Origin: Hemicordylus capensis
Taxonomy: Eukaryota; Chordata; Lepidosauria; Squamata; Cordylidae
Length of the DNA stretch: 64,000 bases
Reading direction: 5' to 3'
Assembly (NCBI RefSeq): GCF_027244095.1
Contig: NC_069661.1
Coordinates: 185,522,501-185,586,500 of the forward strand
In this document: positions 33,441 through 44,640 of the stretch, piece after piece
Numbering within the stretch: position 1 is the stretch's first letter
Layout of the letters: the number at the start of each line of letters is the position of its first letter
The notes under the pieces: generated by a model
Told to the model about the DNA's origin: nothing
Database searches by the model: none
What the model saw: the letters and a program-made list of their open reading frames with translations, nothing else
Translations under genes and position numbers: made by a program

Positions 33441-33716
33441 TCTATCAATAAATAAATATATATATCCAAAGTTCCTTTCATGCTGTGACAGAAATGGGGA
33501 AGAAAGAAATGATCTCCTGGCACTAAATAATGTGCCTTAGAAAATAAGTCTGCTTTGATTTCCAGTTTTTATTGTTGTTTAAGATGTGATTTACACAAAC
33601 AATGACTAGCCTGCCTGCCACAAACAACCCAATACTATATTTCCCTGCTGGCAGATGGACTTCCTTTTGTAAAGATGCCAATCCTAAGCAGGAAGAGTTG
33701 TGAAGGAAGTTATGCC

Positions 33717-34010
33717 ATGGCTTGACAAACCCCTGGTACCAGGGAGCCATGGCACTTAGAAATTTAACCATGGTGCCTAAACAAGGATATTCAGAGGTAT
33801 AGTTATTTAATGATATATTTATTTGCCCCAGGCAGTCCTATTTCTGTTCTAAGTATGTTAGTTGTAAAGGGGATAAAGATTAGCCCATTGACCCTCCCCT
33901 CCCCAATGTCCATCACTAAATTCAGTAACTTTGTCAAGTGTCTGTTGTCTGGCTCCCAAATTCTTTTGGGCTGGCTCCTAGAGCCAAAGAAAATGGGTCA
34001 GAGCCTAAGT
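33717..34010 (+). mobile_element. Family B MITE (AGGGCTTGACAA ends)
   Basis: CATGGCTTGACAAACCCCTG, TAGAAATTTAACCATGGTGC, ATATTCAGAGGTATAGTTAT, AAGGGGATAAAGATTAGCCC and GTGTCTGTTGTCTGGCTCC occur in the same order as at 46567-46858. The 3' end is eroded. Confidence 0.65.
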
Positions 34011-34019
34011 TACATTACC

Positions 34020-34922
34020 TGCTGCTATATGGAAACACTAGAAAACACACAGTTGAGTGAGCACTGGCATTCAGAACTGACTGGTGTGTAAGGAAAGCTA
34101 GATCAGTTGAAAGGAATGAAAGACACAAAAATCTGCTTCTTAATGAAGCATTACGTTAGAAGATTGCCTTCCAAAGCCTCTATATGTAAAAACAGACTTT
34201 CTGCAATAATCTTGCATGTGTCCTCAGAAGTTCTTCCCATCTTGGTATTAAAAAGTCTAAATTCTCCTATGACTTGCACCCTGTGATCCAGGCCACCAAA
34301 GCATGATTGCATGTCAGAGCTGACTTTAGTTTGCAGCCTTGAGCTTACTGACTCCTTCAAACATCTTGGAAGAAGATTACACTCATGTAATAATGTACAA
34401 TCCTCCTGCAATCCTCTGTGGTGGGTGGGGGGATGCTTATTTCGGTCAATTGAGCCAAGCTGCCCTGGAGTACAAATATAATTCATAAACTAAAGTTTAT
34501 CCCTGCTGCTCAGAAAAGGGGAAGAAAAAAAAGCTTTGACTCCTGCATGTTCAAAGCCTACCGTGAAACTTTAATACATGCATCACCTGTATCCATATAT
34601 GGAAAGTGGCTCCCACTGCTCACACACTAGAAATTGAGCTGAATGTACTGCAGTAACTAGCAATCATGCTGACACACAAGAGATGTTGTCACATTTCTGC
34701 CTTCACAGGCAATTGCCCTTTAAAACAAATGCATCTCCTTCTGCTGTAACTATTATGGGTCATGTTTTTCAAAGTATGGTGTGGGCCTCCAGATGGAAGC
34801 ACAAGCAGATTGGTGCAGGCTCCTCCCTGATTGGTATGTATCCAGATCTGAGGGCCAAGCCAGCAACAATCAGACAACTCGTAAGCCTTACTGAAATCAA
34901 GGGCACTTGAGTCAGAAATGGA
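34020..34922. other. Unassigned stretch
   Basis: No gene or repeat was recognised. Confidence 0.4.
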
Positions 34923-34930
34923 TGATTTGG

Positions 34931-35077
34931 CAGGGCTGTCCTTAGAGAGTCCTGTTGGGGTGCAGGGCCTGGGCACATAAGCCAATGCGGGGCTCCCCTC
35001 CAGTTAATTTTAATGGGAGTTTAAAAATCTGGGTTCAGGGCACTTGCCTTGCTTGCCCTGCCCTAAGGACAACCTTG
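34931..35077. mobile_element. 147-bp hAT MITE with perfect 8-bp target duplication
   Basis: The ends CAGGGCTGTCCTTAG and CTAAGGACAACCTTG are inverted copies (13 of 15). TGATTTGG stands at 34923-34930 and again at 35078-35085. Non-coding. Confidence 0.85.
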
Positions 35078-35118
35078 TGATTTGGTTATTGATTTCAACT
35101 GGAATTAAGCACAATGGC

Positions 35119-35395
35119 ACATCCAGACCAACGTTGTACATGCAAACAAACAAACAAAAACCCAAACCCTGTGCATGCACAACAGGGGAAAGTTGATTTC
35201 CCGGTTCGGATCCCCTTTTCTTCGGCAGCACTGTGTGTCTCCCAAAAATATGTCCCTGAGGGCTCTGCAAGCTTCCAGGTCATACTTTTGGGAGGCACCA
35301 TAGGCTACAGAGGGAAAGGGAAATCAGGCAAAATACCCCTCCTCCAACTTTTTGTAGCATGCTTCCCTCCATTAAGAGTACATTCGTCTGGATGT
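35119..35395. mobile_element. Family D palindromic MITE (CCAGACTAATG-type ends)
   Basis: ACATCCAGACCAACGT at the left pairs with ACATTCGTCTGGATGT at the right. The centre (GTGTCTCCCAAAAATATGTC, ACTTTTGGGAGGCACCATAG) is a foldback. Related copies lie at 51155-51427 and 55164-55399. Confidence 0.7.
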
Positions 35396-35399
35396 CAGT

Positions 35400-36429
35400 C
35401 TAGAGTTTTTGGAGGTGGCTTGATAGAGGCTTTGTTTCCTATAGTATACACGCATTTCTTTTGTCTACTACAGCTTTTGAGACAATATAAACACCAGCCA
35501 AATCTGTTCAACGGAGACAAAAGTGAAATGAGTGTACACAGCACAAGCAACAATTCTTCTTTCAACTTACTTCCACCCTCTGGATCCCCCCCAACTCCCC
35601 CCCCCAAAAAAAACCTTTTCTCTTTCTGCAGCCTAAACTTTCTCTGGAATGAGACCTTTGTGTTTATATTAACTGAGTGGGGAGAATGCTTAATAATTTA
35701 AAAAGCCTCATCAGGCTATTAGCTTGATAGCCAGCCAGTTCACTACCAGAGCCAGTCTGAATAAAAATGTTGTCAAAGGCTTCCAAAGCCAAGCTAAAGC
35801 TTGCTTATATTATTATCATCTAATAAATTTGCTCTTGATTTAAACAAACTTATGCTGTTTGTTCATTCAAAGGACAAGAAATTGGTGCTGTTTCAAATGT
35901 ACATCATTTTCGTGTTGGACAGCCTAGGGCCTTCTGCCTGCCACCCGCCCATCCCTGGGCTCAGATTACAGTGTACTGGAGTGTGTGTGTGTGTCTGTGC
36001 GTCTTCCACAAAGATGGGTGTGGTCACTTCGTATTGATTGTGGTCACATCAGAAAGGAAGTAGCCTCAATCGCAGGTTATATAGGAAACGATTTTATATA
36101 TTCTTGCTCTTAATCACTCTTAACATTGTGTCCCTTGGTTTCCTCGCTGTCTAACGGCTTAACGCCCCACGTTTCCACAGGCAGGCAAGGGATGTGGGAG
36201 CCAGCCAGATGAACCGAATTTTCAAACAAACAGCAGGAAACAATGCTCGGGCGCTCTTGCGACAAGGTTGCAAACGTGATTCCCAAACTAAACAGCCCTC
36301 CCTCCCTCCTCCCCCCCCCATCCCGTTCTCCAGCCATATGTCTTCCAGACAGCAGTGGATTTAACTTTCCATAGCGGGATCAAGGGCTTTCTAGCACCTT
36401 ATCACTGCCACCCCTTTCCCTAGCAAAGC
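35400..36429. other. Upstream flank of SRGAP1, nothing recognised
   Basis: This contains a C-rich/A-rich run at about 35586-35613, a short GT run near 35980 and a C run near 36311. No exon of a neighbouring gene is seen on either strand. Confidence 0.4.
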
Positions 36430-36657
36430 CCCGCTCACCATATGCTCGTGGTGGGGCGAGGAGGGAAGGGTAGCGCGCCGCGGCTTAGCCTTCCCCTTTT
36501 GCTGCCGCTTGCCACGACTCCCTCCTTCCTCATGGCATCCAGCCTAGCAAAGCCCGAGTCTAAGCACAGCCTCCAGCGCGAGTCCGGGCAAGAGCGGCTG
36601 CTCACCCCAGGGGGGATCCGGGCAGCCTAGCTTGCTAGCCCCTCCCGCCTCTCTACC

Positions 36658-36693
36658 ATTGGGCGGAGGAGGAAGCGGTGGGGCCGCTATTGG
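36658..36693 (-). promoter_or_regulatory. Two inverted CCAAT boxes flanking a GC box
   Basis: ATTGG occurs at 36658-36662 and 36689-36693, 31 bases apart, with GGGCGG between them at 36661. This spacing is typical of NF-Y sites in TATA-less CpG promoters. Binding is inferred. Confidence 0.5.
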
Positions 36694-37214
36694 CCGCGAG
36701 AGGCGTCGTTCCGCGGTCCGAGAGGGAGAACCCGGGAGGCGCTCGGCTGCCTCTGGGCGAGCGACTGGTTGGCGAGTCAGTCCCTGTGCCGTTCGCCGCG
36801 CGGCTTTGAGGTCGGGGCGCTCCGTCGTGTGCGCTTCTCCCTTTCCAGGCTAGCAGCAGCGTCTGCAGGAGGAGGCGGAGCTGTGGTAGCTGCCAAGCGC
36901 TTGACAGAGAAGCGCTGGGCGAGCGGGAAGGAGAAGCAGAAGGACGAGGAGCTCGAGAACTTTGTTTCTAGGCAGCAGGCGCTTTGTGGGGCGAGGCTGC
37001 CGCCCTCAGGAGGAGCCGCGTCGGGGCTGGAGGTTGGAGTTAGACGGCGGCTCGCCTGGGGTCTCCTGGGAGCCACCTGGTAGGAACAGGCGCAGCAGCA
37101 ACAGCGTCCTTCGAGTGCCATTAGGAGGACCCGCTAGAGTAACCGCAGACTTCGCAAAGCGCGACCCTGGCTGGAGCGGAGACTCTGCACCGGGTGAGGC
37201 GGACGACGCAGACA

Positions 37215-37253
37215 ATGCTGTGGGCGACCGTTTTGGCTCTCGCGCGGACCTAG
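37215..37253 (+). promoter_or_regulatory. Upstream ORF 1 in SRGAP1 5' UTR
   Basis: The ATG at 37215 opens 12 codons (MLWATVLALART) before TAG. It lies 340 bases before the SRGAP1 start codon. It is only relevant if transcription begins upstream of it, which is likely but not shown. Confidence 0.5.
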
Positions 37254-37372
37254 CCAAGGAGCCCTTCAGGAGGCTCCGTGAGCAGAAGGAGGCGAAGCAG
37301 AGCTGCAGTCGCCCAGAGGGAGAGAGAAGAGTTTGCCCCACTGCTTGCCCCTCTCTCTTCCCCGGTGCTTGG

Positions 37373-37426
37373 ATGCTGCTGCTGCTGCTTCTGGAGGAGA
37401 TGGTGCCAGCTCCGGGATTAGCCTAA
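37373..37426 (+). promoter_or_regulatory. Upstream ORF 2 in SRGAP1 5' UTR
   Basis: The ATG at 37373 opens 17 codons rich in leucine (MLLLLLLEEMVPAPGLA) ending TAA, 167 bases before the main start and in another frame. The leucine run comes from a CTG repeat that may vary in length. Such ORFs can lower translation of the main frame. Confidence 0.5.
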
Positions 37427-37593
37427 GTCCTCTACTCGGCTTCCCCCCCACACCGCTTTTGCTCATCTCGCTGCGACCGCTGGCAGATCACTGCAAAGTG
37501 TCTCGCCTCTCCCCGAAAGGTGTCTGCTGGAGGACAATTTTGTAACATAAACTCCGGAGCCTTTTCCCTGGTTCAAGAAAAACCGAGTGGATA

Positions 37594-37660
37594 ATGTCAA
37601 CCCCGAGCAGATTCAAAAAGGACAAAGAAATCGTAGCCGAATATGAAAGTCAAGTGAAAG
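37594..37660 (+). CDS. SRGAP1: SRGAP1 coding exon 1 (SLIT-ROBO Rho GTPase-activating protein 1), N-terminus
   Basis: The exon encodes MSTPSRFKKDKEIVAEYESQ-VK plus the first base of the next codon. It ends AAAG before a donor GTAAAA at 37661. Vertebrate srGAP1 is recalled as starting MSTPSRFKKDKEIIAEYESQ-VKE, so only one residue differs (I to V at 14). The paralogue srGAP2 starts MTSPAKFKKDKE, which excludes it. An in-frame TAA at 37543 and an A at -3 support this start. The protein has an inverse F-BAR domain beginning in this segment, then RhoGAP and SH3 domains. It acts at the plasma membrane, downstream of Robo receptors, inactivating Rac/Cdc42-type GTPases during cell migration and axon guidance. 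Only 67 coding bases of a gene of about 1,085 residues are in the window. The remaining exons lie beyond 64,000. Confidence 0.92.
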
Positions 37661-39357
37661 GTAAAAAAGGTTGGGGTGGGGTAGGTCAGGAAATCCGCCG
37701 GCGGCCCCCCCCCCCCACTTCTTTGGCTGCTTGTCTCGTGCGACGGACAAGATCGCAGATCTCTGGCTTCAGATTAATTAACCAGAAAGAATCACCATCG
37801 CTAGTACTGTGTGTGCCGTCAGTAACGTGGGCTAGGATCCTGGCTCTCCCCCAAATCTGCATTGATTAGCAAGGGTGGGAAAAGTCACCTTTGTACCACA
37901 GTCACTCTGATTGTGAGTGCAATAAAATGGTTAAGTGTGTGTCATAGGGCTAAACTACACCATTTTAGGTGATGCTGAATGAATGAGGGGTTCCAGCTTC
38001 CAGCTGGAGACTCATCATAGAGTCATCCAGTATACAGTAATCAGTAACTAGTGGAAAGGAAAAGGGGGGCTGAGAGATCATTTATTTGAATAGTCTTTCC
38101 TGACCAACCTGTCCAGAGTTATTCTGGATCCACAGTTAATCTGGAATGAAGACTTGTTTTGTAGTGCTTGTGATTTTGACTCCTAACAGTATGGACTGCA
38201 ATTGCTGATTTAATTTCTCTTTGCAAAGCCCTGTGAGGTGTATGGGTCATGCTGTTTCTCTAGCTCTGTTTACTGAAATAAGTTAAACGGTAAGTGATTT
38301 ACAGTTCCTATCTATGCATATGGAATGGCTGGCTGAGATGGCACAACTTCCATGTAATCAGTTCAGAATACTAACCTTTCAAAAATCAGTCTTTGAAAGT
38401 AGAAGTAACAAAGGGAAGCAGCAAGCCTTGCCCTTTACACATAGCACCTACTTTTCTCAGTGCTTGCCTTTTCTATCTTATATTCAAGTTGTTATAAAAA
38501 TAGGCAGCTTTTGAAGAGTTGCACTTTCCTATTGTGTAGCTAAATTACATTCTGAATTCCTGATTAGCTGCTCCTGTTCCCTAGATCTTGGCAGCTGTTG
38601 AATAACAATGTCTGTTGGAAATGGACAAGACTTTCTTTCTACTTTTATACTAGTTCATGTTTTATAGTATTTGTTGATGTATATTCTTTGCTTCAAGGCT
38701 GAAAATCAATGTGGGTTGTACAATACGCCATAAGTTCCGTTTGCTTAAGTATATGTGGTATAAAGCCTTATTGTACTAACTAAAAAATACACATTGTATT
38801 GACCGATTCAATGTATGATGTACATAGTCATCTTGAACTCTCTTTGACATAATGTCTTGCTAGCTCCTATTGATTATGAATGGTTTTCAAACTTGCCTCC
38901 TCTACATGATTGGTTCTCAGACTTGCCTTCTTCAGTCAATAGAGTCACTAACTGAATCTCTTATAAGTTTAACTGGGCTACTTTTGGTGTTAGTTCACCC
39001 CATTAGCTTTTTAAATGAAGAAAATATCCAGGCATGTGCCATCAAATCTACAAATAGTCCTATATGTCTGAAACACATAGTCTGAAACAAATGAATGGTA
39101 TCTCCAGTTCTTTGTCAGAGCTGCTATCTCACTCTGGTGTGACTATAAGTTACAAAGATATAGGTCTGTGTAGCCATTTCATAGTGGATTGGTTCATATG
39201 CACAATGGAACCAGAATTAAGCCTGGTCTTGCACAACAATCCCAAGTCTCAGAAGTCTATATCTATCCCCTGCCCATATGAGTGTCTACTTCTGATTTAC
39301 ATTAGAATAAACCAAGAATGGTTGTAATGTCTGACTGGCCGAATCTCAGTATATTCT

Positions 39358-39440
39358 AGCCTACTTACTTAAAATAAACTGTGATCTGTACCCAAGGTCT
39401 GAAGTGAATTACAAACTGCAGTTTATTTCAAGTAAGTAGG
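39358..39440. repeat. Short foldback related to 60340-60485
   Basis: CCTACTTACTTAAAATAAAC is followed by its inverted form GTTTATTTCAAGTAAGTAGG after a 40-base loop containing GTGATCTG. The same motif set (CAAGTAGGTT, AAATAAC, AGATCTG) forms the foldback at 60340-60485. Confidence 0.5.
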
Positions 39441-40686
39441 TTCAATTGGTCAGTTTTTACATCACAACCCGGATCAGTTAGTGTGGAACACGCTTGCGTG
39501 GGCGTGGCAGAAGGGAGTGTGTGCTTCCAGGCTTTGGGAATGTTGTACAGAACTAGACTTAACTATGGTTCCATCTGAACCAATGTCTTTCAAGGATGAC
39601 TGGTGCTTCTAAAATTACAGGTCTTATCGGTCTTGTCAATCGACTCCCACCACACTTTTCCAGCCACCCAGAGCTTTTCCTCCCTGCTTGAACCCAACTT
39701 TGTCAGTGGAAGCTTCTTCTGTCAGGCATGAGAACTAGATAGATATTCTATGTTTTAGAGATTGTGTACCTCTGAATAGCAGTTTCTGGGAGCAAAGGAG
39801 AATGCTGTTGCCCTCATGTCAGCCTTGGAAGCTTCCCACTCAAAATGGAATTCTTGTTTTGATGGAGAAAAGTGACTTGCCAGGGCCACAAAAAATACAA
39901 AACAGAGGTGAAGATCAGGACTCCCAAAGTCCACAGATGATTTTCGCCCCCCACACCAAGATTATGTTCGTAAAAGTGATTTCCCCCCAATTACCTTTTC
40001 CCTCTGCTTCTCTCCCACAGAAGAATTCCCCATTTTTAACTGATGCCATCCAGGCACTTTCCATCTTAACCCAATATGATCCTTTGAATTAACATCTGAG
40101 CCCCTGTTCTCCTGGCACCATTTCCAGCTTAAAGGAGGAGGAGAGCAAAGGTGCTGAAACCCCATAACTAAGTAGCTGACCAATCAGTACCCACCCACCA
40201 GGGCCAGGATCAGCCAACCTGCCTGCCTCCTCCATGATCTGTGACATGCAACACTCAAAGGAAGAGGAAGAAGGGGAACAACCACATTGTGTACCCACCA
40301 TGCCTTGAGAATCATTATTATTGGTGTGCATGTGTGTTGACATTATAAATATTTCCTTTCCCTTAAAGTGGTGGTTGGCTGAATACTTGGGAGGGAGTTT
40401 GCTCTTAAGATGATGTTTTATCATTATGTGCACATTGTAAAGAACCTGAAGTGTTATCTTTAATGGTACTTTACCATTACAGGTACTTTAATGGAAATAT
40501 TTTTAATCATGATGAAGTCAGAACTGGTTGTCCATACTTACTTAGTCTCTGGCCTGGGGAGGATGCCAAGTCAATATAAAAAGGATGGCATTGTAGTCTT
40601 CTGGTCCCCTGGCATGTTGTCATGTTCTGCAGGAAAGAACCTGAGAAAAGAAAAATGTATCAGAAGAATGTGTGGAGGTATTACCG

Positions 40687-40953
40687 GGCTTTGGCAATCC
40701 TGGGCACTAGGGAACCATGGTGCCTAGAAATTTATCTGTGGCAGATAGATTAGGATATTCAGAGGTAGAGTGCTTCAATAAAATATTTGTTTCAAACAAA
40801 ATACTTTATTTGTCTAAAGGGGATAAAGAGAAGCCCATTTACCCTGCCTCCACAATGTCCATCACTTAATTTTGTCAAGTGTCCATTGTCTGGCTCCTAT
40901 ATTTTGGGGCTGGCTCATAGATCCAAAGAAAATGTGTCATTGTCAAGGCCTGT
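40687..40953 (+). mobile_element. Family B MITE
   Basis: GGTGCCTAGAAATTTATCTG, AGGATATTCAGAGGTAGAGT, AAGGGGATAAAGAGAAGCCC and GATCCAAAGAAAATGTGTCA, ending TTGTCAAGGCCT, are in the same order as at 46567-46858. Confidence 0.65.
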
Positions 40954-40974
40954 AGAATGGAGACCTGCCTTTAG

Positions 40975-41336
40975 TAGGGATGAGCTCGAGGCGCTTCCAA
41001 CACCTCTATTTCCAGGTGCTGAAATGCCTGGAGTTGCCCCAGCTGAATTGTTTCACCTAGGGATGAGTGGGCACTTTAAAGGGAGGAAGACAGGTCTTAC
41101 CTGCCCCACCATTTTGACCACTCAAGATGATGTCCACTCATGCTCAGATGCCACTTCTTGCTGGGAACAGGGAACTTCCTGTTTCTAAGCAAATGCAGCC
41201 GGGCAAACAGAGATCCTGTGCCGCTCTGGGGTGGCGAAGGTGTAATGGAGGGGCAGGTAAGACCTGTCTTCCTCCTTTTAAAGTGCCTGCTCTCCACTGC
41301 CCCAGATGTATATGAAAAACTTTGTGCACATCTCTA
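40975..41336. mobile_element. Family A hAT element with perfect 8-bp target duplication
   Basis: It starts TAGGGATGAGCTCG and ends GTGCACATCTCTA. GCCTTTAG occurs at 40967-40974 and at 41337-41344. Inside, a 45-bp arm (CACTTTAAAGGGAGGAAGAC...TTACCTGCCCC) is repeated inverted at about 41240-41286. No transposase. Confidence 0.85.
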
Positions 41337-43101
41337 GCCTTTAGCACTAATAACCACAAAAGCCTCATGTTGGAAAATAAATGACCTTTCAATCCCCTCC
41401 CCTATCCTTCATAACATTTGTAGGAGAACAGCTATCCTCAAAGTTTTGTGCTGTTGATTCCTCCGAAGCAGTTCTCCTTGCCATAGGTTGCATCAAGAAT
41501 ATGCTGGGTGCTGTGGTCTGGCTCCAAGAGTTCTCTGAATGATTGGCTCTCTTGGGTTCATGTGATTGTTGCTTCGACTTGTATCAGAAGCTCAAAGAAT
41601 CTCTAAAGTGGCAAAGAGCAATTGTGCCATAGTGGTTAAAGAAGTGGGAAGGAGGACACACGGACTATAATTGCTTGTAAAATCGCATGCAAAATTAAAG
41701 AGAAGGTTTCTTAAAAGAGCTAAAAGAAGCACCACGTTAAAGAACAGTAATAAGCTTTCTAAGTATTTTCCTCACTTTACATTTATCCCGTTTTGTGTGG
41801 ACACTTAAGAACAGGGTTTTAAGTATGACCATGTTTCCAGAACTTCAAAAAAACAAAGTCTTAATATATTTATGTCTCTAGTTACAAAATATATATTTAG
41901 GAACACTGGCTGACATGATACACAATCTTCTGTTGACGCTAAGGACCTGCTAGAGCAGGGCTGCTCAACTTCAGAGGCAGTCCTGACTGTTAGTGATGGA
42001 GTTGCTGCAGAAAGACTTTCAAGCACTTCCAGGCAGCAGCACAATAGTAAAATTGGGCAGCAGTACAGCACTCCTTCAATTGTTTCCAATGGAAGGCACA
42101 TTACAGCTGCCTGGACGCGCTTTAAAGTCATTCCTCAACAGTCCTGACACTATACCAGTGGGACTGCCTTTTGTTCAGGAGCCCCAACAGATCCTTAGCA
42201 TTGATGGGAGGCTTCACATCATGTTGGCAAATGAACACTCATTTTTTTGATCTCAAAAAATAATTACTGTGCAGTAGTAACATCAGAACAGAAAATAGTA
42301 TTACATATTTTCCTTGCATATTCTTTACTAAAAATATAAATCACATTTCTTCAGCAAGAACAGCTGAATTCTGTGCCCTATATACATCATACAGATGACG
42401 CAAACTTCCATATAGCTTGCATTTCTTGCTTCTGTAAATCATGGGAAAGAACCAAAAGGTGTGGATGTACTGAAGTCCTGTTTTCTGACAACTGGAAGTC
42501 CTGGTAAAATCTGACTTCTTTAACATTCCTGGTAAAAAATGACTTCTTTAATATTCCAGTGTGAGTATTACCCGCATACAAGAACAATTTATATGACCAT
42601 GTTTTAGGAAACTGCTGTGCAGTTGAGTTCCTGAATAAGAAGCACATATTATGTTGGTTTAATTGAACCAATTAAATTGTAAGTGACATTAATAGTCATT
42701 ATTTGCAGTATAGTTCTACCAACAACCGCAGTCTATTATGTATAGTTTATTTCAACAGAAAATGACTAGAAAGCTTGTAATTTTCTCAATTATCTTCCTG
42801 ACTGAAATATGAAGAATACACTTATGTTCTATGGTTCGAGCATGTCAACATGCCAATACAGTTCAACCTGTTTCTACAACCAGCCACAAAGCTCCTGTTT
42901 TATTCTAGTGCATATTATCCCTTGTTCTGAGACGGCTTTTGTCATGAAAAGTTAAATGCTCAATTTGCGGACTTAAATAGACAGTGTTAAGCATAATGAT
43001 AAACAATGACAAACATACCTGCTTTGGCAAAAGAGATTTCTGTGCAGAAGCAGGCTGTTGTGCATTCAGCTAGTGCAGAGAGTGACTGGTTTAACATGGA
43101 T

Positions 43102-43383
43102 TGTGTGCATGTCTGTAGCTGAGTTGAAGCCAACTAGTCAAACACAAGTAGTAGGCCCTAGATGTGAACTTGCATACCCATACATGTATGATACACACAC
43201 ACACACACAAAATTTAATGAACTTCATAATGCAGATGTAAACATGTAAAGGTACGCCTGGATCCGGTGTTTACATCTGCATTGTGATGTTCATTAAACTG
43301 TATGTGTATACACATATGGGTATGCATGCCCACTACTTGTGTTTGACTAGTTCACTTCAACACAGCTACAGACATGCATACAC
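43102..43383. mobile_element. Long near-perfect foldback element
   Basis: The left arm (about 43102-43245) and right arm (about 43262-43383) pair almost throughout: GCATGTCTGTAGCTGAGTTG with CAACACAGCTACAGACATGC, AACTAGTCAAACACAAGTAG with CTACTTGTGTTTGACTAGTT, and CATAATGCAGATGTAAACA with TGTTTACATCTGCATTGTG. A CA run expanded in the left arm only. The loop is under 20 bases. Confidence 0.75.
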
Positions 43384-43449
43384 TCCATAAGGCTGTAGTC
43401 CTATCAGAGCTGGGCATGCCTAATGCTGCAAAGGACTGGGCTGTTAGGC

Positions 43450-43585
43450 CAGTCACTTTCTCTCAGCCTAGCCTACTTTATAGGGTTGTTATAAAGATTA
43501 AAATGGTGGGGTGAGACAGGACAACCATTTATGCCTCCCTGGGTTGCTGGAAGAAGGGTGGGATAAACATACAACAAAAAAGTAA
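43450..43585 (+). mobile_element. MIR-like SINE, 3' half
   Basis: GGCCAGTCACTTTCTCTCAG, CCTAGCCTACTTTATAGGGT and GGAAGAAGGGTGGGATAAAC match the sense body and 3' end of the SINE at 7657-7892. The tRNA-derived head is missing. Confidence 0.6.
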
Positions 43586-43828
43586 GTCAGAGGTGCATTT
43601 TGCCAACCAACTTCAAGTAAGTTATCTCCTGTATTCTAACTGTTGTTCCCCACTGTTCTGCGAGAAATCCTTTTCAAATACACCAGAGCATTTATAACAA
43701 AGGGGGGGGGATGTTTTGTGGAACAATATACAAAAATATTTCAAAGTGAACCAGTGTGTATGAGATCGGCCAGTATTAGAAACTATGCTTGTGTTACCTG
43801 AACATATGGCAATGTCTAGGAGCTATGA

Positions 43829-43900
43829 TTCCTGTTGGTCTATGGGTATGATTCTTGCTTAAGGTGTGAGAGGTCCTACGTTCAACTACCAGAGAAACTT
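43829..43900 (+). pseudogene. tRNA-Pro-like sequence (tRNA pseudogene or SINE head)
   Basis: GTTGGTCTATGGGTATGATT, CTTGCTTAAGGTGTGAGAGG, then TCCTACGTTCAACTACCAGA follow vertebrate tRNA-Pro arm by arm: D arm, anticodon arm and T arm with a near-consensus B box. The anticodon reads AAG where tRNA-Pro has AGG, and the acceptor stem does not pair (ATTCCT against CAGAGA). It cannot be a working tRNA-Pro. Confidence 0.6.
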
Positions 43901-44234
43901 CCAGTTTATTCCCAGGCTGTTGGTGGACTCCCTTTGTCCTCAGCAGCTTTTCAACCAGCTACACTACGAAAGGTCTCCAGGGCAGAACTAACTCCAGAAC
44001 TGAAACCTTCCCAACTCCTCTGTAGGTGCCTCACCCCTCACTCTGGATTGGGCTACAGGGGGTTGACTTTCCTAGGCTTTCCCCCTAATTAGGAGAGGCC
44101 CATCCTCCAGCGGTAACTCATGAGGGCCTGCTTTCCTCTGAAGCCTCCTGTCCCTACTCATAGAAAACATAGGACCTTTTTCCAGCCACACAAACATATG
44201 GACCTTTTTCCAGCCGCACAAATCCCATTACCTT

Positions 44235-44640
44235 TCACCGGTGCCTCCTCTTCCCTCGTCTGAGCCTGGCCGTCCCACCGCTGCCTCCTGCTCTAGGTGG
44301 CCAGGCCCGGCCAGGCCGCTGCCTCTTCCATACCTGGGATGGCCTGGCCTGGCCAGGCCGTCTCTCCGCCTCCCGCCAGGTCAGGCCGCCTTTGCCTCTT
44401 CCATACCTGGGACAGCCTGGCCTGCCCATGGCCAGGCCGTCCTCCCGCCTCCGCCTCCCAGCAGCCAGCCGAGGCCACCCCCTCTGGCTGTTTTGCGGCC
44501 CGCCGCCACCTCCATTTTTTCTTTCCCCTCAACTCCCGCTGAGCCCAAGGCCGAAACTCTTGCAATGTGTCACGAGAGTTCCACTGCCAAATTCAGGACA
44601 CGCACCGGCTAAGAGAATTAATTATATAGAAGTGGTTCGA
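44235..44640 (+). repeat. CT-rich unclassified element, copy 3 of 3
   Basis: A GGCCTGG/CCTCC-rich body is followed by CGAAACTCTTGCAATGTGTC, ACGAGAGTTCCACTGCC and ACCGGCTAAGAGAATTAATT. The 3' end is a variant of that in copies 1 and 2. A duplicated GGACCTTTTTCCAGCC lies just upstream at 44175-44218. Confidence 0.45.

Larger units (their letters stand above)
36430..37480 (+). promoter_or_regulatory. SRGAP1: SRGAP1 CpG-island promoter and 5' region
   Basis: G+C content and CpG frequency rise sharply here and nowhere else in the window. No TATA box is seen. GC-box-like GGGCGG occurs at 36661. The island covers the region just upstream of the SRGAP1 start codon and the inferred 5' UTR, as in many broadly expressed vertebrate genes. 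The exact transcription start cannot be read from sequence and is guessed at about 36,700-37,000. Confidence 0.85.

Noticed and set aside
35114-35701. 195-codon open frame just upstream of the promoter
   Set aside because: It runs through a palindromic MITE and low-complexity text. There is no domain and the composition is not protein-like.
36769-37426. Long open frames across the CpG island (for example 36962-37426, 154 codons)
   Set aside because: They arise because GC-rich DNA has few stops. No domain is seen, and they overlap the inferred SRGAP1 leader in other frames.
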